Origin: Paramacrobiotus metropolitanus
Taxonomy: Eukaryota; Tardigrada; Eutardigrada; Parachela; Macrobiotidae
Reading direction: 5' to 3'
Assembly: GCF_019649055.1 (NCBI RefSeq)
Contig: NW_026570287.1
Coordinates: 310,001 to 374,000 of the forward strand
Length of the DNA: 64,000 bases
A program made the translations under genes and the position numbers. Each line of letters starts with the position of its first letter. Position 1 is the first letter of the stretch. The notes beneath the pieces are model-generated. The model saw nothing but the letters and a program-made list of their open reading frames with translations, was not told the DNA's origin and made no database searches. This document shows positions 21,620 to 31,338 of the stretch, piece by piece.

Positions 21620-21910
21620 TTAAGAAGAAATATTTTCAACGGATAATCTCGATAAGATGGTGTGAAAAATTGATGCAAAACCGAAAGCAACAATGTTAAT
21701 TGAAGTATCCGATACACCAGAATCAGAGAGTTGAAAACGCAAAAAGCGATTAAAAATCAGGTTAGTTGTTGCAAATCTTGCAGGAAAATCATACAGGTCA
21801 GATGAGTAAAGACGCAATAAATCAGTTACCACCTGATTTGCACTGAGATTCGATGAACACAAAGAGCATACACACGGATAACCACTATGCAAACAAACTG
21901 AATTAGGCAT
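21620..21910 (-). CDS. DIRS leader ORF 2, copy D
   Basis: Identical in length (96 aa) and sequence to 348-638 of copy A, so copies A and D are close relatives. Function unknown. Confidence 0.45.
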   Translation of the reverse strand: MPNSVCLHSGYPCVCSLCSSNLSANQVVTDLLRLYSSDLYDFPARFATTNLIFNRFLRFQLSDSGVSDTSINIVAFGFASIFHTILSRLSVENISS

Positions 21911-21998
21911 TTCAGCGCAGCCGGCAAAATGCCGGGGTTAACGAACAGGGCAACCACCCATGCGGTGGTAGTGGCAACGTCGAATATTAACAAACAGT

Positions 21999-22142
21999 TT
22001 ACTGGTCTTCAATGAAAAAAACGTAAATAGGAATTTCCAAAAACTGATCGTAGGAAACACACGCTGCTGCATACAGATCATGAACAAAACGACGGATAAA
22101 TCTTCGACAAGATTCACCACGAGTAAGCTTGCGCCATAACAT
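21999..22142 (-). CDS. DIRS leader ORF 1, copy D
   Basis: Intact 47-codon ORF, equal to copy A except for a base or two. It retains start, stop and spacing to leader ORF 2. Confidence 0.45.
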   Translation of the reverse strand: MLWRKLTRGESCRRFIRRFVHDLYAAACVSYDQFLEIPIYVFFIEDQ

Positions 22143-22203
22143 ACTGGATGATGTTCCAAGTTACGACCAAAACAAAATTGTTAGAAAACAGACATTCAAC
22201 CAA

Positions 22204-22257
22204 ACCACGATCTTATCTGCATGTAACGGTCTATCAATGAATGGAACAGAATTGCAA
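22204..22257. repeat. Inverted terminal repeat, copy D
   Basis: Reverse complement of 1-54; marks the 5' end of minus-strand copy D. Confidence 0.9.
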
Positions 22258-22334
22258 CAGCGGTTTCTTAAGGTTGCTTTAGGAAGAGATGGAAGATTGC
22301 TAAAGGTCACAAAACTTAAGTTTTACCACATATA

Positions 22335-22770
22335 TAGGCGAAAACGCGTTCGATGCGAACTGCATCAATGAATTCTCATAAATCAACAACGAAAAACACA
22401 ATGATCTAACAACAAGCACCAACGCCCCCATGGGGAATATTGAACACAATGAAAGAAAACACAATGAGCCAATAACAAGCAAACACCCCTTCCACAGCCC
22501 TTCCCAGGAAAAAAGGGGCAGGGTGGGTGGGAAAATCGCGTTCGACGTGAACTACATCAAAAATCTTTGCAAATGAACACTGAGATGTAAAGCTGCTAAA
22601 GGCAGTATGAAACCAGAGCAATCAAAAGGAATACCATCTGACCACCCAGATGGCCAGCAATAAATCTTAACCGCGACAGCACATTAATGTCAAAGGCGAG
22701 ACAAAATCATGCCGCTCGCCAGAATTAACATTCATTATCTCCGATAATTCCTTTTAATTCTGTTGCTGAC
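22335..22770 (+). repeat. R1/R1b repeats, direct orientation
   Basis: The R1 end motif at 22,341 is followed by leader sequence identical to 4067-4222, then an R1b copy (22,532-22,767) matching 10,035-10,260. It ends within the TTAATTCTG inverted repeat, where filler begins. Confidence 0.75.
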
Positions 22771-22885
22771 CAATGACGGAATGCATCAGGCGGAATGGAC
22801 GGCGGAATGCATCGACTGCATCGAACGCATTTCGAATGCAGGCGGAATGCATCGACTGCATCGAACGCATTTCGTCGATTCAGTT
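22771..22885. repeat. Filler with 34-bp tandem duplication
   Basis: GGCGGAATGCATCGACTGCA... occurs at 22801-22834 and again at 22841-22874 (40-base period). Words match the junction at 20,384-20,425. It forms the centre between direct and inverted R1 copies. Confidence 0.65.
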
Positions 22886-23406
22886 GCATTCTCAAACACT
22901 GATCATTGTGTTTTTCGTTGTTGATTCATTGTATTCATTGTGTATATCATTGTTTTCGCATTAAAATACCCGGCAAACCCCGTCGTCGATCGGTTACAGC
23001 ACACGCGAGCAACAGAATTAAAAGGAATTATCGGAGATAATGAATGTTAATTCTGGCGAGCGGCATGCTTTTGTCTCGCCTTGACGTTTATGTTCTGTCG
23101 CGGTTGAGATTTATTAGTGGCCATCTGGGTGGTCAGATGCTGTTTTCGTGGGATCGTCAAGATTTTCATGCTGCCTTCTGCAGCTGCAAATGTTCATCGT
23201 CATTTATGAGAATTCATTGATGCAGTTCGCGTCGAACGCGTTTTTCCCACCCACCCTTTCCCTCTTTTCAGAGAGGAAATTGGGGGCGTTTGTTGTTTGT
23301 TCATTGTGTTTTCCTTGTTGGCTCATTGTATATATCATTGTTTACCAATAAAATACCCGGCAAACTCCGTTGTCGTCTGGTTATCGTACACGCGAGCAGC
23401 AGAATT
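22886..23406 (-). repeat. R1b/R1 repeats, inverted orientation
   Basis: From 22,900 the reverse complement of 10,205-10,395 is followed by the reverse complement of 4,487-4,880, including the end motif at 23217-23245. The repeat ends within GAGCAGCAGAATTAA at about 23,406, where single-copy sequence begins. This is the right border of the cluster. Confidence 0.75.
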
Positions 23407-24012
23407 AAGAGTTATTTGCTAAATCACTCATGCATTTTATGTCTCTACATAGTGGTCATGCAGTCAACTGCAGCATTTTGTTCAAAACCTTTGCATTAAG
23501 CTGGATTAAATAAATTACAAAATGTATCGGCAGACTTGAATCCTAACGACAAAACCAAATAAAACATAATTATGTACTCGAGCTTTATAGATATGAAAAA
23601 AAATAGTAAGAGTTAGTGATTCCATGGCCAGTGCTTATGGTATTTAGTACCATATACACATTAAGTCCGTTTGGTTCATACACTGGCGTAAATATAATCG
23701 TAAACAACGCCGGTAGCGCGTTTTCGCAACGATCACCTGACCGGGAATTTCGTTGCGTGGTTTGCATTAAAAAACAGCTGTGTAACTTACTAGCCGGATG
23801 TGCTGTTGTACGCACCACTGTAACGAAGCAGTACAATGATCTCGTTTTCCCGTAAATATGTTACATTCGCTGCGGTACTTGGAGAGTTATGCGGATAATT
23901 ATTAAATACCGCAGTAAACCCAACACAATAAAAGGCTGCTCACAAGTCAGTGGCACACCGCAGTTCAGTGCTATATTTCGGTAAGCATCGGTAATTTTTT
24001 ACACTGCTCAAG
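23407..24012 (+). promoter_or_regulatory. Intergenic; putative promoter of the WAP gene
   Basis: No gene is seen in 23,407-23,900. A TATA-like AATAAAAGG at 23927-23935 is followed ~35 bases later by TTCAGTG (23964-23970), a plausible initiator, giving a ~45-base 5' UTR before the ATG at 24,013. Confidence 0.4.
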
Positions 24013-24504
24013 ATGAATCAGTATCTTATTGGACTAATTGTTATTGTCGGTCTTCTGACGACAGCATTCGTGACCGAAGCAAGACGTATGTATTGCATCC
24101 ACAAAAGGACTAAGGCATAACCCAAGCATATGCAAATTAAAATTGATTCGAGATAGCTTGCAATCAATGTATAGTAGCTTATTTACAACCAAAATTACTT
24201 TTCAAGGTTTTGACGATGATTTCGGCCGAGGAGGAAGCGGACGTGACCTTTGCAGAGTAGGATCCAATTAAATTTAGTTTAGCAATTAAATCCAATCAGT
24301 TACTAAATTAGTTCAGCAGTTACCGATCGATGACAGTTTTATAGCTGCTGTTTCATTTGCGCTCAGTTTATTTGTTCTGAATAGCGCATGGATCGCTTTT
24401 GTGGACGCCGGGACCGTTTTGACGAGTGCCGACGTGATCGGGATTGTAGTCGCCGCCGACAGTGTTGTTTCGATGGGTGCAAAAGGAAGTGCGAGAGGAT
24501 ATGA
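24013..24504 (+). CDS. Secreted single-WAP-domain peptide (80 aa, 3 exons)
   Basis: Exons 24013-24085, 24207-24256 and 24385-24504; introns are GT-AG and phases match (1, 0). The start MNQYLIGLIVIVGLLTTAFVTEA is a signal peptide. The mature ~57-residue peptide is rich in arginine and has eight cysteines spaced C-x6-C-x8-C-x5-C-x5-CC-x3-C-x3-C, with the last five intervals exactly those of the WAP four-disulfide core (DRDC, QCC). WAP domains are protease inhibitors or antimicrobial peptides; the strong positive charge favours the latter (inference). The acceptor of exon 3 (CTGAATAG) removes an in-frame TAG just upstream. None of the exons stands out as an ORF alone. Confidence 0.7.
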
Positions 24505-25268
24505 TGCTCTGCCTGATTTATCGTAAGCAGGCATGTGTGAATACTCTGTACTTAAAGTCGAAAACCGCGACGCAGTGAGCATAAAAAATTAAGCAACTAC
24601 TTTTTATTAAGTATGCTGTTATACTGTTTATTAGTGTGAACCTCACCAAATATAAATGACTACTTTTTGTTTGACGTTATGCTTTAAATAATATATATAA
24701 ATATACCGAGTTTTGTATTATGGATTGGATCACACAATAAAATTGTGGTCGACACGCACTTTTGGTGACTGTTACTTGATTTCTTATTTCACATTGTGAG
24801 GACTTTAATGTCGGCCATGGGCAAACCCGAGTCCAACGAAATTTCACATACTACGGCGTTATGTACAATTATTTTATTGCTTTAAGTCGTGCGAACAGAT
24901 AGCATTTTCGAAATGAGGAACATCGACTTCGCAGAAACAGCTAGCGCTCTAGCACATGCAGTAATTGTCCAGGGGCCAGCCAGTAAACATGAGGACGTCC
25001 ATGACGATGATTAAGCTCATCCTTTTGATTTGCTCTGTAATAAAAAAACTGTTCGTTTTGCTAATCGAAAAAGAGTTTACATCAACATGTCACACTGAGT
25101 TCTCTTAAGATTGTTCGTTTTCCATTTCTGTGCGCATTAATGACATTTTGTGTTCGTGTCACCACTTCAGCAATGCTATATATGTCATTATTTAAAACTA
25201 CGTATGATAACCATGTAAATATTCGGCAACATTAAAATTTCAGGAATACTGACAATATACAGATATAG
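24505..25268. other. Intergenic, no gene seen
   Basis: A+T-rich, with no long coding-like frame. It separates the WAP gene (+) and the lectin gene (-), whose 3' ends converge here. Confidence 0.5.
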
Positions 25269-26032
25269 TTAAATGGTTACAATTTTATCAAGTTTGCACT
25301 TAATACGTACCGGTTGACATTGGTAGGTGACCATAAGAAAACGTTTACCGCAGGGCCCAGTTTTTGTTGGATCGTTACTGACAAGTGTGCACTGTTTTTT
25401 GCCGTTGCAAAGTTTAGTCAGAGCGGCAAAGTTATCAGTCTGCGCACATGGTTTGGGAGGATGCGGGAGATTTGGAGCCGGTGGCGCAGCCGCATAGACA
25501 GCCAAAACAATATTCAGATTGGGAGCGGCTGGACTGTTACACTGGATTGTTTTCGATTTACCAAATGGCAGCATTTCTTGCATCCGTTGACCATTTACGA
25601 TCATTGCCAGCGTTAAACTCTGCATCAGATGAGTAATAACAATTTATAGAAACAGTAAATCATTCCTACTGAGTAGACAAAGTTTGTCTAGATTTCATCG
25701 GAATGAATTCATTAACTTGGTTTTAATGTATCCTGAAACCTTAACACGTGGTAAAGTTATTTTGTATAAATATTCAGATGTGCCATATTAATAAAATATT
25801 CAAACTGCGGTTGCAGTATATGTTAATATTATGTTGATGCAAATTCCTTATAATCTACGCTACACAGCCATGTGTGACATATTATATTTTTTACAATTGC
25901 GACCAAGCGATTGCTGTAGAAGTATGTATAAAGAAAAATTTCAGATTGCCTGTTCGGTCGAGCAGGACATACACGAAGACCGTATTAAAAACGTTAACTC
26001 ACCAGAACTGTGAGGTACACGAAGGCAGCCAT
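25269..26032 (-). CDS. Secreted SUEL-type (rhamnose/galactose-binding) lectin
   Basis: Exon 1 is 26032-26003 (MAAFVYLTVL, donor GTGAGT); exon 2 is 25619-25269, phase 0. Together they encode a signal peptide ending near AMIVNG, then one SUEL lectin domain: IQC...LNIVLAVYAA, LCNGKKQC, GPCGKRFLMVTYQC. The total is ~126 aa, the size of a single-domain lectin. The domain binds L-rhamnose or galactose in other animals. A GTACGT after QCQP could be a further donor, so the last ~15 residues are uncertain. TATA and initiator upstream fit the start. Confidence 0.7.
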
Positions 26033-26070
26033 TTTTATGGAACAGAACTCTACAAATACACAGTCGTGAA

Positions 26071-26111
26071 AACTGAATCAGTTTTTGAAATATGAATACT
26101 GTACTTATATA
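26071..26111 (-). promoter_or_regulatory. Core promoter of the SUEL lectin gene
   Basis: On the minus strand TATATAAG at 26111-26104 is followed 35 bases later by TTCAGTT around 26,076, a TATA/initiator pair. The implied 5' UTR is ~45 bases, which supports the very short first exon. Confidence 0.5.
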
Positions 26112-27399
26112 CCGTATATTTATTAAACCGTATGTATAGGTGTTCCAAAAAAAACTTTTTAAAACGACACAAAATCGGCAATGTGTCGCTTTTTATACGT
26201 GCATGTTTCCACGTAAGAGCTTACTGCAACAAGGAGGGCAGGGTACGCGCGTGTTACTCAAATTGGAATTTTTGGCACCAAAAGCATTGTTCGAAGATGT
26301 ACTTCCGCAAAGTCGCAAACTCTTCTGCGAACTAGCTGGTTAAGTTTAATAAAGATCAGTTAATTGCAGTCATTAGTCATTATGGTCTTGGTTTATCCTG
26401 GAGGCAACTACAGTATGCCATTTTAAACAGGCTGGTGTTTAAAAATATGCTGCGATGTTGCACACAGGCGAAAAGCGGAACTGCATCAGTAGCATTACAG
26501 TGATTACATCTGCAGTTATAACAATAACTGAAGTACATTATGTTCTGTTACATGTAGAGATCTTAGTACTTTGTAGTTCACATTTTTTGCTGTCGAATCG
26601 AATAGGCTCAACCAGTAAAATTCCCAAGCTCACGGAGCACTCAGACAGAAACAATTAATTTGGAATGGAATACTGCATTTACGTATCATCACCTCGTACA
26701 ATCACACATCACCTCACCTCGTACAATTTTAAGTGAAAAATCACGTACAAATCGCAGTATGTAATACTTTATTTACTATTAATGACAAAATACAACGAAA
26801 GGAAATGCCCCATTAAGCTAGCACCCGCTAAACTATTTGACTTGCGCGTGTTTTAGATTATGCCGACAGAAATTCTGAAATGATGTTAAGAATAATGTCC
26901 ACTCAAATCAATAAAGTTTTGCTCCTATAAACGGTCAAAAGCTTAGAAAATCTTCAACTGAGTTTTCCGGTTTCAGAGCAAACGCAGGGCGCACATAGAT
27001 GCAATTAAGCAGCACTGTTTGTGTTACCACTCGCACTTCCACTACAGATACTTGGTAGTTGTCTTGGTCGTAAAAAACGTTCGGCACTGTGCACACTGCT
27101 TCCGATATTTATATACTTAAGTGCAGTCACAGACGAAAGAAAGCAGCTTGCAAAAAAAAGTAACTTCTTTAACAGTGATAAAAACAAAGCCAAGCCAATA
27201 TAGTACAGCGAAAATACAATTTCGATAACACAATATAATACAGGCTACATAATACAGCAATGCAGTGCGTCCCAATAGAATTGAAAAACAATATACTTAG
27301 CTTATCACCAGCAAATGAACCCAGTTATTACAACAATACCACCACGCAGCACGCATCTCAGAGTACGGACACATGAGAAACATAACAACAGATCGTCCA
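26112..27399. other. Intergenic, nothing recognised
   Basis: Short frames around 26,130-26,340 have no recognisable motif. The right part holds the 3' flank of the TPS-TPP gene (minus). No repeats of the left cluster are found. Confidence 0.5.
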
Positions 27400-30300
27400 C
27401 TATGCAGAAACGGCGAATATATTGCCGCTGCTGATAAATTTCCTCAATAGACTTAGCACTTCTTCCGGTCGGAACACTCTCAACCGCGCTCCCGTCCGTC
27501 CATGTCCGACCTTCACAGTGTACGCCTCATCCGGCCAATCGGCAAACAGACTTTCATCCTCTTGATCATCCCCGACCACCAAGACAAAATCATAGGAATT
27601 ACGCCCGACAAGCTCCTTGGCCGTGGATCCCTTACACCGTCCTTTTGGCCGGATTTCCAGTGTCATATTCCCCTGGATGAGATCGAGCTTCCACACGTTG
27701 GCCAGCGGAGTAATAACGCGTTTTATTTCCAGCAAGTGTTTCTGGGCATCGTACGCCGATGCGTTCTCATAATGCCACACCAGCGAACAATCCTTCGTCT
27801 CCACTTCGCTGCCGGGAGTCAACTCGGCAAATTTATTCAGATGCACCAGGATTTTCGGTTGCCAGTCGGCACTGCGGAAGCTGCGCCATTTCTTTTTTCC
27901 GGGCAAACGCTCAAAAATCCCGTGCTCCGCTACCAGTGTTACATCCAAATTGCCGAATTTCTCCTCCAGTGTGCTCTGTGTTTGTCCCGTTACCACCACC
28001 ACATCCGTGCTGACTGACAATTCTTTCAATAAGGAATTTAATTCCGCAACAAACTTATCAATTGACTCAGCATCTTGGATTTGTATCAACGGAGAAATGA
28101 CACAATCATAATCCAAAAACACCAACTGACTCTTGGCGGACTCGAAACGGCTTCGGAGTTTAGCCGCTTGTCGCTTCGTCAGTCCCACGGTGGGTGAGCC
28201 GTTCTCAGGGGAATCACTGGCTAAATTCAGTGCACTGATGAAATTCGTCGCCCAATTATGGATGTCGGATGACTCAATCTGCTTCCGCATACTATCGGCT
28301 CGACGACGGAATTCCTGTGGCGGCATACGCAACGCCTTGACCAGTCCGTTAACCAGGGTTTCCGAACGGGCCGGATCGACGATCACCGCATCGCTGAGCT
28401 CCTCGGCGGCACCCGCCGTCTTACTCAGAACCAGCACACCGTCTTTATTTGGTTTACTGGCGAGATACTCTTTGGCTACGAGATTCATGCCATCCCGCAA
28501 CGGAACAATGAACGCAACATCGGCTAACTGGTACAACGCGTTCAGGCGCTCGAAGGGCAGAGATTTATACATGTAATGGACTGGAATCCAGTTCTTGGTG
28601 CCATATTCTCTGTTGATCTCCCCTACGAGGGCTTCTAAGCGGATTTTCAGATTCTTGTAGGCTTCGATTTCCGTGCGGGATGGAACAACCAGCATCACCA
28701 GGACAATCTTTCCGCGAAACGATGGGTTGTCCTATTAAAATGAGGTTTGATTAGACGGTGGAGTTAAACTGAAGGTCATTCGCAACAAACAGGAGAACAT
28801 CAATCAAGCCGACAAACACGTAATCAAATCTAGTCGAACGTGCGGTTACGGTAGGCAGCTCTTATTCAAGTTCAGCGTAATGCTGCTGTCGTGCATATTC
28901 AAATAGATCCTACCAGCGCTTCTGCTGACGTGCGCAGGATGTTTTTCAGGAATATTAAAAACCCCACCCAGGAAACATTTTATGTAAAATCGATTTTTAC
29001 AAAACAATCATGTATAGCATACCGCAAGCAGTGTTGCAAATTTTGATAACAAAGTATGGTATTTTTATAATATAATTAATACTTAACGGAAGATAATAAG
29101 TTTATTCATATAAATTTCAGAAATTTCTTTATGTAAATTTTGTTTGTATAGATTTTATTCTGCTGGCCTTCGGTTAATCCCATGAATTGCTATTACTCAT
29201 CAATTATGACAAAAAACCTGTTAAAAATTATTCCTAGAGTATTTACCCTAGATGTGTAATAAGTAACTGAAATTATTCATACGCCGAAAGCAAAATTGGT
29301 AAGCCAAATCTGTGCACGGAAAAACCTGGTATAAACTGGTAATATCAAATACACCATGCGATCAACGCAGAAAACCATTAGAAATAAAAAGAGTACTGTG
29401 TTTTACGTCTATACTCATTCTATACCCAACAATTAATAAACCAGGCTTCATTATTCTTTGGGGGACACACAGATGGGAAGAGAATACGACAAATTATTTC
29501 ACTTTTTCAAGGTACTAGTAGTTGAAATGCTACATGCGTAGGTGCATTCTGCAACTTTCAAACGCGGTCTAACCAACATGGTGGTAATAACCAGCTGCAA
29601 TTGTTGCACCAATGGAACATTTATAAACTCTGTCTTGCCCAAGAAAAATCCAGGGTTCGCACGCTATTTTACGCACGCTACTGATATTATGGAAGCTAAC
29701 ACAAAATGCGCATATGCACAATACTCGGGAAGTAGCCTTGTTGATTGTAGCCCAGATAATTGTAACAATCCATTAACCCGTCTCCACGGGAGTCAAGTTT
29801 AAAATCAGCGTATTCATTATGCAGGCAAAGCTCTTAGGTAAACGACGTAATCAGAACTGAAATAGATGCTAACAGGAAACCATCCATCAAGTGTCCAGTC
29901 GCAGATAATTTCAATATTTAATGAAATCTCTGGCGGCTTTGGGGTTTCTAATGCGTTGGCTGATAGTCTGGTACTGTGATAGTCTGGTACTGTGACCAGG
30001 AGTTTACCGACAACAACCGGAAACAAGGCACAGCAACGAAGGTCACAGGATCAATAAATTGGTTAACAAAAAGAGGAGATTGATGGCAGCTGTCAGAAAC
30101 TTGACGTGCACAGCACCAGTTACTTTTGCAAAAGGGAATTCAGTCAAGTGTAGTAAAATTCGAAGTAAATGGAAGCACAACGTTGAATGTTCCCATTAAC
30201 ACGCAAAAAAGTCATAAACACTTTGTTTTAAACTGAAATCCTACTTCTACGCATAATCTCAACAAAAAACTGCTGACGACAAGCGACAAACTAAACCCGA

Positions 30301-31338
30301 AGCGCTGCAAATTCAAAAACAATTTTAAATTTCGGATAACCGTACCATAAATAAGAGACCCATTGCACAATTTTTCGCAACGCATTGCGTACAAGTGTTG
30401 ATCGGACAACTTCAATATCGTACCTTCAGTAAGGTCTGGTAAGCCGCGGCCCGTTCCACTAGACCTTTGGACGGATCCAGCCGATCGACGGTCAGTATAA
30501 CCTTTCGGCCTTGATATTTGTTGCGCAACTTAAACAGTTCATGTTGCACCGCCGGGTCCTTGGAGGCCTGAAAGTAGCGCTTGTAATCGATACCGATGGG
30601 AAAATCCGCCACCTGCACCATCCGATCCACCAGATTGATCCGCGTATTCTCCCGATCCACACTGCCCATGCCGTATTGCTCCACCACATCCAGGAAATTG
30701 GTCAGGTATGACTGCACATGAAACCCGACCAAGTCAGCGCCCAACAAACCCGCCACCAGATCACTGCCCCATTTCAAATTGGTCGCAAAGTTCTCCGCCG
30801 CCGGAAAGGGAATATGCAGGAAGAACCCAATATTCTCCAGCGGCCGCGCGCTGCGCAGCATGGCCGGCAACATCATCAGCTGGTAATCATGGACCCATAC
30901 GGAGCTATCGGTTCCCGACAGCGCCAGGATCACCTCGAGAAACAGATGATTGACCTGCTGGTAGGCATTCCAGTAGCGATCCCGCAGATCATCCGCCTCC
31001 TGGGTGACCGGCAGATCGTGGAATAGTGGCCATAAAATACTGTTACTGTATCCATTGTAGAAGTCGTTCAGCTGATCTTGGGATAGGAACACCGGATAGC
31101 AGTTGTATTTCTGCAGTTCATCGCTGATGTGGCGTCTCTCTTCCTCCGACAGATCATTACTGGGAATGCCCGGCCAGCCAATCCATTTGTTTTCGGCATT
31201 TTTCGTGTAGGACGATAATCCCGTGGCCAGGCCGCCCACACTCGGGTAAATGTCCAATTTACCGCTTTCGGCTTTCTTCACACTAACAGGCAGTCGGTTA
31301 GAGACGATAATGAGGCTCTGTTCCAAAAGACTGCCCAC
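27400..31338 (-). CDS. TPS: Trehalose-6-phosphate synthase/phosphatase (TPS-TPP)
   Basis: Two exons: 31338-30424 (305 codons) and 28731-27400 (443 aa), phase 0, with a 1692-base intron. The TPS domain shows IVSNRLPVSV, SVGGLATGLSS, WIGWPGI, WPLFHDLP, WVHDYQLMMLPAMLR, LTVDRLDPSKGL and PLRDGMNLVAKEYLA, so UDP-glucose and glucose-6-phosphate binding features are present. The HAD phosphatase domain has DYDCVIS (DxDx[T/V]), VVTGQ, and GDDQEDES. The nucleophile and acid aspartates are kept, although the usual DYDGT reads DYDCV. The product makes trehalose. The 31,338 exon begins at an acceptor (TTTAG|GTGGGC), so a 5' exon with the ATG is missing from this model. The synthase half resembles bacterial/plant enzymes more than insect ones by eye. 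Confidence 0.9.
28732..30423 (-). other. Intron of the TPS-TPP gene
   Basis: Donor AAG|GTACGA and acceptor TTTTAATAG|GAC. The intron is long for this window and shows no nested gene. One small tandem repeat (CTGATAGTCTGGTACTGTGA region, ~29,960-29,998) is present. Confidence 0.8.

Larger units (their letters stand above)
19916..22257 (-). mobile_element. DIRS-type retrotransposon, copy D (internally deleted)
   Basis: Minus-strand copy. Reading from 22,257: inverted terminal repeat (22257-22204), leader ORF 1, leader ORF 2, Gag with frameshifts, then a junction that removes all RT-RNase H and joins the Gag end to the recombinase start; the recombinase is cut at about 19,922. The outer terminal block continues to about 22,300 (TTCCATCTCTTCC on the minus strand). 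Confidence 0.85.

Noticed and set aside
1-23406. CRISPR-like or prophage-like arrangement because of short regular repeats
   Set aside because: Repeats are long, eukaryotic-type and linked to a retrotransposon; there are no spacers or cas genes.
26132-26343. Overlapping 67-codon frames, considered as a transposase fragment
   Set aside because: No recognisable motif, no terminal repeats, and no splice context.
28133-28576. Plus-strand frame of 147 codons
   Set aside because: Antisense to conserved TPS-TPP exon 2; no homology.
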